From: Calidifontibacillus erzurumensis
GTDB lineage: Bacteria; Bacillota; Bacilli; Bacillales; Bacillaceae_J
Assembly (NCBI RefSeq): GCF_013303125.1
Contig: NZ_JABTTE010000019.1
Location: forward strand, 1-64,000
Direction: 5' to 3'
DNA: 64,000 nucleotides
Shown one piece after another: positions 60,040 to 64,000 of this stretch (positions within the stretch are counted from its first letter, which is position 1; each line of letters begins with the position of its first letter). A model generated the notes under the pieces. The model searched no databases. It had not been told where the DNA came from and worked only from the letters and a program-made list of their open reading frames with translations. Position numbers and translations under genes: made by a program.

Positions 60040-60582
60040 TTAGCTTTCATCAATATTTTTTAAAAATGGTAGTTTTTTATCTTTTTCGGACAAAATTGGT
60101 ATTGAAACTGGCCAATCAATACCGAGATCAGGGTCATCCCAGCGGATACCCCTATCATATTCAGGATCATAATAGTTATCAACTTTATACATCACAATTG
60201 TATTTGGAACAAGCGTACAAAATCCATGAGCAAACCCTTTCGGAATTAAAAGTTGTCGCTTATTTTCTTCACTTAAAATGATGCTAAAGCACTTGCCAAA
60301 GGTCTTTGATTTTTTTCGTATATCAACAATAACATCGAAAATTGCCCCCATACCCACACGAACGAGTTTAGTTTGTGCTTTTGGTTCCAATTGGTAATGC
60401 AATCCACGTAATACACCAGCATCTTTTGAAAAGGAATGATTATCTTGAACAAAATCAATATTGATACCATTCTCCTCTAATAATTTCTTGTTATAGCTTT
60501 CCATAAAAAATCCCCGGTTGTCGTGGAATACATGGGGTTCTAAAATAAATACGCCTTCAAATATAGTCTCTTTAACTTTCAT
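60040..60582 (-). CDS. rmlC: dTDP-4-dehydrorhamnose 3,5-epimerase
   Basis: A 180-residue cupin-fold epimerase. VQDNHSFSKDAGVLRGLHYQ holds the catalytic histidine, KLVRVGMGAIFDVIVDIRK and PKGFAHGFCTL are family motifs, and DRGIRWDDPDLGIDWP closes the fold. It sits between rmlA (9 bases upstream) and rmlB, a compact operon in the order A-C-B-D. Confidence 0.95.
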   Translation of the reverse strand: MKVKETIFEGVFILEPHVFHDNRGFFMESYNKKLLEENGINIDFVQDNHSFSKDAGVLRGLHYQLEPKAQTKLVRVGMGAIFDVIVDIRKKSKTFGKCFSIILSEENKRQLLIPKGFAHGFCTLVPNTIVMYKVDNYYDPEYDRGIRWDDPDLGIDWPVSIPILSEKDKKLPFLKNIDES

Positions 60583-60591
60583 TTCCCACCT

Positions 60592-61455
60592 CTACGATAT
60601 CAATCGCAATAAATATTGGCCATAATCATTTTTTAATAACGGTTTTGCCAAACAATATAATTGATCTTTTGTTATATATCCCTTTTGATAAGCGATTGCT
60701 TCAATACAGGCAATTTTAATGTTTTGAGCTTCTTCAACCGTTTTAATAAATTGAGTTGCTTTATACAAAGATTCATGGGTTCCAGTGTCAATCCAAGCAT
60801 TGCCATTTTCTAAAATTTTCACGGTCAACTCCCCACGTTCAAGGTACACTTTATTGACATCTGTAATTTCCAATTCACCTCTTGAGGAAGGTTTAATACT
60901 TTTAGCTATTTCAACAACGTGATTATCATAAAAATATAGCCCGGTGACTGCATAATTCGTTTTCGGATTTAAAGGTTTTTCTTCTATAGAAATCACCTTG
61001 CCATCCTCAGAGAAATCGATCACTCCAAATCTCTCCGGATCGTTTACATAACAACCAAAAATAGTTGCACCTTTTTTTAGGTTTACGACTTCACAAAGAA
61101 GCTTTTCAAATTGCTGCCCGTAAAAAATGTTATCACCTAAAATTAAGGCAACATTGTCGTTCCCAATGAATGGTTCCCCAATAATGAATGCTTGAGCAAT
61201 TCCTTCTGGAGAAGGCTGAATAGCATAGCTAATCGATATACCAAAATCCTCTCCATCTCCAAGCAGTTCTTTATATCGTGGTGTATCCGCTGGAGTTGAG
61301 ATGATTAAAATTTCTTTAATACCTGCTAACATGAGGGTTGACAAAGGATAATAAATCATCGGTTTATCATAAATCGGCAACAAGTGCTTTGATATAGATT
61401 TCGTTAATGGATAAAGCCTCGTTCCACTCCCTCCTGCTAAAATGATTCCCTTCAT
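60592..61455 (-). CDS. rmlA: Glucose-1-phosphate thymidylyltransferase
   Basis: The first enzyme of the pathway, 287 residues, making dTDP-glucose from dTTP and glucose-1-phosphate. [20 protein letters not shown] is the nucleotide-binding loop and [10 protein letters not shown] holds the metal-binding aspartate; [18 protein letters not shown] and [23 protein letters not shown] are typical. AGGAGG precedes the ATG. It heads the rmlACBD operon; its promoter must lie in 61456-61640, shared with the divergent DUF4183 gene. Confidence 0.96.
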   Translation of the reverse strand: MKGIILAGGSGTRLYPLTKSISKHLLPIYDKPMIYYPLSTLMLAGIKEILIISTPADTPRYKELLGDGEDFGISISYAIQPSPEGIAQAFIIGEPFIGNDNVALILGDNIFYGQQFEKLLCEVVNLKKGATIFGCYVNDPERFGVIDFSEDGKVISIEEKPLNPKTNYAVTGLYFYDNHVVEIAKSIKPSSRGELEITDVNKVYLERGELTVKILENGNAWIDTGTHESLYKATQFIKTVEEAQNIKIACIEAIAYQKGYITKDQLYCLAKPLLKNDYGQYLLRLIS

Positions 61456-61559
61456 TCAATTTCCTCCTGTAACTATATTTCAATAAAGGAATTTTCTTGA
61501 GTATTGTATGATAGGGTATTAAAGAAAGTACCTGCAAAGTTTTCATTATAAATGGAAAA

Positions 61560-61585
61560 GACTAGCTCGAACAAACTAGCTAGTC
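61560..61585. repeat. Inverted repeat in the rmlA/DUF4183 divergent promoter region
   Basis: Perfect 8-bp arms GACTAGCT / AGCTAGTC separated by 10 bases, in the region between the divergent genes. It could be an operator or a weak hairpin; no T-run follows in the plus direction. Confidence 0.4.
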
Positions 61586-61598
61586 ACTACATATGTTA
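61571..61598 (+). promoter_or_regulatory. Candidate sigma-K promoter of the DUF4183 gene
   Basis: CATATGTTA (61590-61598) fits the sigma-K -10 CATANNNTA, with AC 17 bases upstream (61571-61572). It lies about 40 bases before the DUF4183 ATG and suggests late mother-cell expression. The short motif could occur by chance. Confidence 0.45.
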
Positions 61599-61639
61599 AT
61601 AAAAGGAATACACTAGAAATATAAAAGGAAAGTTGTGAA

Positions 61640-62035
61640 ATGAGGAATTGCAATTCTTTTTTACATGGAAGACATCATCGTAAGACTTTGTGTGACCGTT
61701 GTCGTGGTCAAATTTGTCCTCCGTATTGGCTTGTAGAATTTATAAAAGAAAATCAAAAGCGGAGAAACAAACCATTAAAAGTTGAAACTTATGAATATTA
61801 TACAGTCTCGGATGGAAAAAAGAAGATTTACACGGATGAAGATGAAATTTCTGATTATGGTAAAGTTGGCATTATCGATCCTAAGGATATTTCTTATGTT
61901 AATTTGTTTATTAATGGTGTTTTACAACCCTCTGTCCTCTATTCAATTGAAAAAGGAAAACTTATTTTACATTCTGTTGACCCACCAGTAAAAGGGGTAC
62001 CTATTATATTACAATTTATTAAAATAATAAACTAA
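61640..62035 (+). CDS. DUF4183 domain protein with Cys/His-rich N-terminus
   Basis: A 131-residue protein. A Cys/His/Arg-rich head ([20 protein letters not shown]) leads to a DUF4183 domain (about 45-131: [58 protein letters not shown]). The family is found in spore formers; I recall no established function, but it recurs in spore-coat or exosporium settings. GGAAAG is the only ribosome binding site. A candidate sigma-K promoter lies upstream. It faces a second DUF4183 gene across a long terminator hairpin. Confidence 0.75.
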   Translation: MRNCNSFLHGRHHRKTLCDRCRGQICPPYWLVEFIKENQKRRNKPLKVETYEYYTVSDGKKKIYTDEDEISDYGKVGIIDPKDISYVNLFINGVLQPSVLYSIEKGKLILHSVDPPVKGVPIILQFIKIIN

Positions 62036-62072
62036 GAAAGATAGTGGCAACATCTAAGTGCTGCATATAAAG

Positions 62073-62122
62073 AAAGTCAATTTTTCATCATGTTAAGTAA
62101 GATAAGATGAAAAATTGACTTT
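62073..62122. terminator. Long bidirectional terminator between two DUF4183 genes
   Basis: Perfect 17-bp stem AAAGTCAATTTTTCATC / GATGAAAAATTGACTTT with a 16-nt loop, between convergent DUF4183 genes. T-rich sequence inside and beside the stem would serve both directions. Confidence 0.85.
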
Positions 62123-62139
62123 ACTGTAATTATTTATAT

Positions 62140-62535
62140 TTAAGTGATAATCGTTGTATCAGATATAGATTCAGGATCAAAAATGACTACTTCCAAGACA
62201 ATTGGAGTTTGTGCTTCAATAGGATCCGATCCAAGTGGAACATCTATTTCAAGTTTACCTACACCAGTAGCTCCAGGAGTGTAAGAAAGTAAATCTTGCA
62301 TTTGTAGAGCACCATTGATTTCTACTGTAAAATAGCTATTATCTGTTGGAAGTTCAGGTAATTCTGTGACTGCTGCCCCGCTATCAGTTTCAAAACTAGC
62401 TGCATCTATTGTTAATGTGGTTCCTGGAGTAGTCTGTTCTACAGTTTCATAAACGAACTTTAGAACAGTTGGTTTTGCAGTTGTTGTTGTGGTTGTAGTT
62501 GCTTGGGCAAAAAGCTTAATGATTCTAAGTGCCAT
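62140..62535 (-). CDS. DUF4183 domain protein with threonine run
   Basis: A 131-residue protein. After a short helix (MALRIIKLFAQA) come seven threonines in a row and then a DUF4183 beta domain (LKFVYETVEQTTPGTTLTID, SYFTVEINGALQMQDLLSYT, LEIDVPLGSDPIEAQTPIVL). The threonine run and acidic beta-rich domain suggest an exposed, perhaps O-glycosylated spore surface protein; this is inferred. It is the second DUF4183 protein here. ATG 62535 follows AAGGGG by 12 bases; a start four codons earlier is open but too close. Confidence 0.75.
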   Translation of the reverse strand: MALRIIKLFAQATTTTTTTAKPTVLKFVYETVEQTTPGTTLTIDAASFETDSGAAVTELPELPTDNSYFTVEINGALQMQDLLSYTPGATGVGKLEIDVPLGSDPIEAQTPIVLEVVIFDPESISDTTIIT

Positions 62536-62653
62536 TTTAAAATTCATCCCCTTATATGATTCTCAAATGATTTACCGATAGTTAATTATCCTTATATTAA
62601 CAATTTGATAAAGTTGTCCAATTCAATTCGAGATGCTATTTTAAACAAGCTTT

Positions 62654-63079
62654 TTAGTTTTTAGCTTTAGCAGGATAACGAGATGTAATACAAATTTCTC
62701 CTTCGCATTCATGTAAATCAGGATCGTCACTATCTACATTTGGACAAGATACTGTAATTCTATTAAATTTAGTATAGGTAAAAACTACGCTGCTATTATT
62801 AAATACTCTAATAGGATCCCCAACTTGGTTGTTATCGAGAAAGAAAGTTACAGTAATAAAAGGCACTTGTCCATTGTCAAAGCTAACAAATCCACTGGCA
62901 AATATTTTCTTTAATCCTTCCGTTTGAAAGACTGTTTGTGTTTGACCAATAGGTACACTCCATTCAGCACAAATGCAATCCTTCAAAAATTTTTTATCCA
63001 TTTTACACTCGATAACTTTTTCTTCTTTTATTTTTATACATTTTTCACATTTACAATCTTTTTTACATTTTTTACTCAT
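62654..63079 (-). CDS. Probable endospore appendage (Ena-core/DUF3992) fibre subunit
   Basis: A 141-residue protein with ten cysteines. Residues 1-38 are Lys/Cys-rich (MSKKCKKDCKCEKCIKIKEE, then CKMDKKFLKDCIC). The rest is a jelly-roll-like domain (residues 38-141) ending in GEICITSRYP, which matches the GEFCITTRYP ending I recall from Ena1 subunits of B. cereus endospore appendages; FASGFVSFDNGQ, ITVTFFLDNNQVG and VVFTYTKFNRITVS also align. Ena subunits polymerise and are cross-linked through N-terminal cysteines. AAAGGTGGTGG precedes ATG 63079; the frame is open 61 codons further. It is downstream of a BclB-like gene. Confidence 0.72.
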   Translation of the reverse strand: MSKKCKKDCKCEKCIKIKEEKVIECKMDKKFLKDCICAEWSVPIGQTQTVFQTEGLKKIFASGFVSFDNGQVPFITVTFFLDNNQVGDPIRVFNNSSVVFTYTKFNRITVSCPNVDSDDPDLHECEGEICITSRYPAKAKN

Positions 63080-63197
63080 TGTTTCCACCACCTTTAACCT
63101 AATATTTTTATTTAAAAATCGTTTTTGATGAAGTTGATTTGGTTGAATATTAAAATAGGAAATGTTTTCTTTAACAAGATAGTTAGATATTAATTTT

Positions 63198-63232
63198 GCA
63201 AAAGGTATAGAATTAAATTCTATACCTTTTGC
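63198..63232. repeat. 35-bp palindrome after the collagen-like gene
   Basis: Two perfect 17-base arms (GCAAAAGGTATAGAATT and its complement) around a single base. It lies 42 bases past the stop of the collagen-like gene and before the Ena-like gene. A T-run follows only on the plus strand (GATTTTTG); on the minus strand A-rich bases follow, so it may be an mRNA 3-prime stabiliser or processing site. Confidence 0.6.
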
Positions 63233-63273
63233 GATTTTTGTAAGAAATTCATTCTCGATCATTTATTGAAATG

Positions 63274-64000
63274 TTATTCGATTGTAATACCAGCACTTGC
63301 AAAACCTAGTACGAGAGATGCTAAGCTTAATCCTAAAGTATCTGACAAGAATACTAAAAGAATTTTTTGACCTGCAGTAACTGGTATATTTACCGCTTCT
63401 AAAGCTGTTGCAACATCTCCGATAGAAATAACTGGACCAAGAGTTGGAGATAAAGTTACTGGAGTACCTAATGGAGCAAATGTATTACTTGTTGGTGCTG
63501 AAACGTACAATTGTACTTGAATAGCTATTGGTCCTATCAAGTTAACAGCAGCAGTTGCGCTAAAGAATGCAGCGATGGAAGTAATTGTTCCATCTCTTGG
63601 AACTACAAATGCAAAATCTAAAAGTGAACCGACACCGAGATTGATCGTTGCACCTACAACATCAACTCCGACAAAGTTACTACCAAATCCAACTACTGAA
63701 CCAGTGTTTGCAACACCTCCTAATACCGTTACAAGTTCTACAGGAGTACCTGATGCAAACGGAACGACTGCTCCAACTGCTGGGCCTTGGTCCCCTTGTG
63801 GACCTTGGTCGCCTTGGGCTCCTGTTTCCCCTTGTGGACCTTGATCCCCTTGCGGTCCTTGATCGCCTTGTGGGCCTTGGTCGCCTTGGGCTCCTGTTTC
63901 CCCTTGTGGACCTTGATCCCCTTGCGGTCCTTGATCGCCTTGTGGGCCTTGGTCGCCTTGAGCTCCTGTTACCCCTTGTGGACCTTGATCCCCTTGCGGT
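63274..64000 (-). CDS. BclB-like collagen-repeat exosporium protein (3-prime part)
   Basis: The frame is open to the right edge, so the 5-prime end is missing; at least 241 codons are seen. The upstream part is a run of Gly-X-Gln triplets ([18 protein letters not shown]) coded by a 72-bp tandem repeat. The C-terminal about 165 residues begin [20 protein letters not shown] and contain [20 protein letters not shown] and [15 protein letters not shown], matching the BclB-type C-terminal domain. Such proteins form glycosylated exosporium hair or ruffle fibres. The adjacent rml and glycosyltransferase genes could supply its glycans. Confidence 0.85.
   Translation of the reverse strand, partial: PQGDQGPQGVTGAQGDQGPQGDQGPQGDQGPQGETGAQGDQGPQGDQGPQGDQGPQGETGAQGDQGPQGDQGPAVGAVVPFASGTPVELVTVLGGVANTGSVVGFGSNFVGVDVVGATINLGVGSLLDFAFVVPRDGTITSIAAFFSATAAVNLIGPIAIQVQLYVSAPTSNTFAPLGTPVTLSPTLGPVISIGDVATALEAVNIPVTAGQKILLVFLSDTLGLSLASLVLGFASAGITIE
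63814..64000 (-). repeat. 72-bp tandem repeat coding collagen triplets
   Basis: The plus-strand block beginning GCCTTGGGCTCCTGTT recurs at 63811, 63883 and (with one change) 63955, a spacing of 72 bases. It codes 24 residues, eight Gly-X-Y triplets, with an imperfect 18-base sub-repeat. The array continues past the window edge. Confidence 0.85.

Noticed and set aside
63080-63262. N-terminal extension of the Ena-like protein
   Set aside because: The extension is read through the palindromic element and lacks the family pattern; the ribosome binding site supports ATG 63079.
63575-63844. 89-codon plus-strand frame inside the collagen-like gene
   Set aside because: It is the complement of the BclB-type domain and collagen repeats; Pro/Thr richness is due to the complement of Gly-rich codons.
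63811-64000. Possible CRISPR-like array
   Set aside because: Repeats are contiguous with no unique spacers, are in frame and encode Gly-X-Y triplets; no cas genes.

Overview
The window looks like chromosome of a spore-forming Bacillaceae: low GC, strong AGGAGG-type ribosome binding sites, frequent TTG and GTG starts, and Bacillus families throughout (CotD, SspL, GpsB, BpsA/BpsB, DynA, MrfA/MrfB, DUF2533, DUF2564). Two stretches keep B. subtilis-like order: bpsA-bpsB-dynA-ypbS (with insertions) and ypsC-gpsB-cotD-mrfB-mrfA. No insertion sequence, prophage, CRISPR array, tRNA or rRNA gene was recognised.

Layout. 0-12 kb: cell-wall hydrolase, a pirin/MarR pair with an MhqR-like operator, topoisomerase III, an S-layer-anchored YcdB-type protein, CspD, DUF2564, a short zinc-finger gene next to an RNase H-like gene, an EamA exporter, and a solitary divergent acetolactate-synthase-like enzyme. 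12-24 kb: an anaerobic nitrate-respiration block. narK2-narK-narG-narH-narJ-narI lie head to tail behind one weak sigma-A-like promoter with phased upstream repeats. Upstream are genes for a membrane-anchored, Cys-containing PAS histidine kinase, a LuxR-type regulator and a GAF protein whose C-terminus looks like a dead kinase ATPase domain; together they resemble the staphylococcal NreABC nitrate/oxygen sensor. 24-25 kb: sspL, a probable structured noncoding RNA with its own promoter and terminator, and a 47-residue gene.

25-41 kb: a large S-layer protein, sulfurtransferase, DUF2533, an HIBDH-like dehydrogenase, a HEPN-like/CBS protein overlapping the fused dynamin DynA, a small transcript with a 34-codon ORF, the BpsA/BpsB alkylpyrone pair, a CheX-like protein, NHEJ genes (Ku plus a LigD split into ligase and polymerase ORFs) and a beta-carbonic anhydrase. 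41-53 kb: a B-family (ba3-type) cytochrome oxidase operon with its small subunit IIa, then M32 carboxypeptidase, VanZ-like protein, RNA methyltransferase, GpsB, CotD and the MrfAB repair pair.

53-64 kb looks like a spore-surface island: glycosyltransferases, a sugar aminotransferase, a NeuD-like acyltransferase, the complete rmlACBD set for dTDP-rhamnose, two DUF4183 proteins, a probable endospore-appendage (Ena/DUF3992) fibre subunit and the 3-prime part of a BclB-like collagen-repeat protein that runs off the right edge. Clustering of a fibre subunit, a collagen-like glycoprotein and sugar-nucleotide genes suggests production and glycosylation of spore appendages or exosporium filaments. 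This is the most interesting part of the window.
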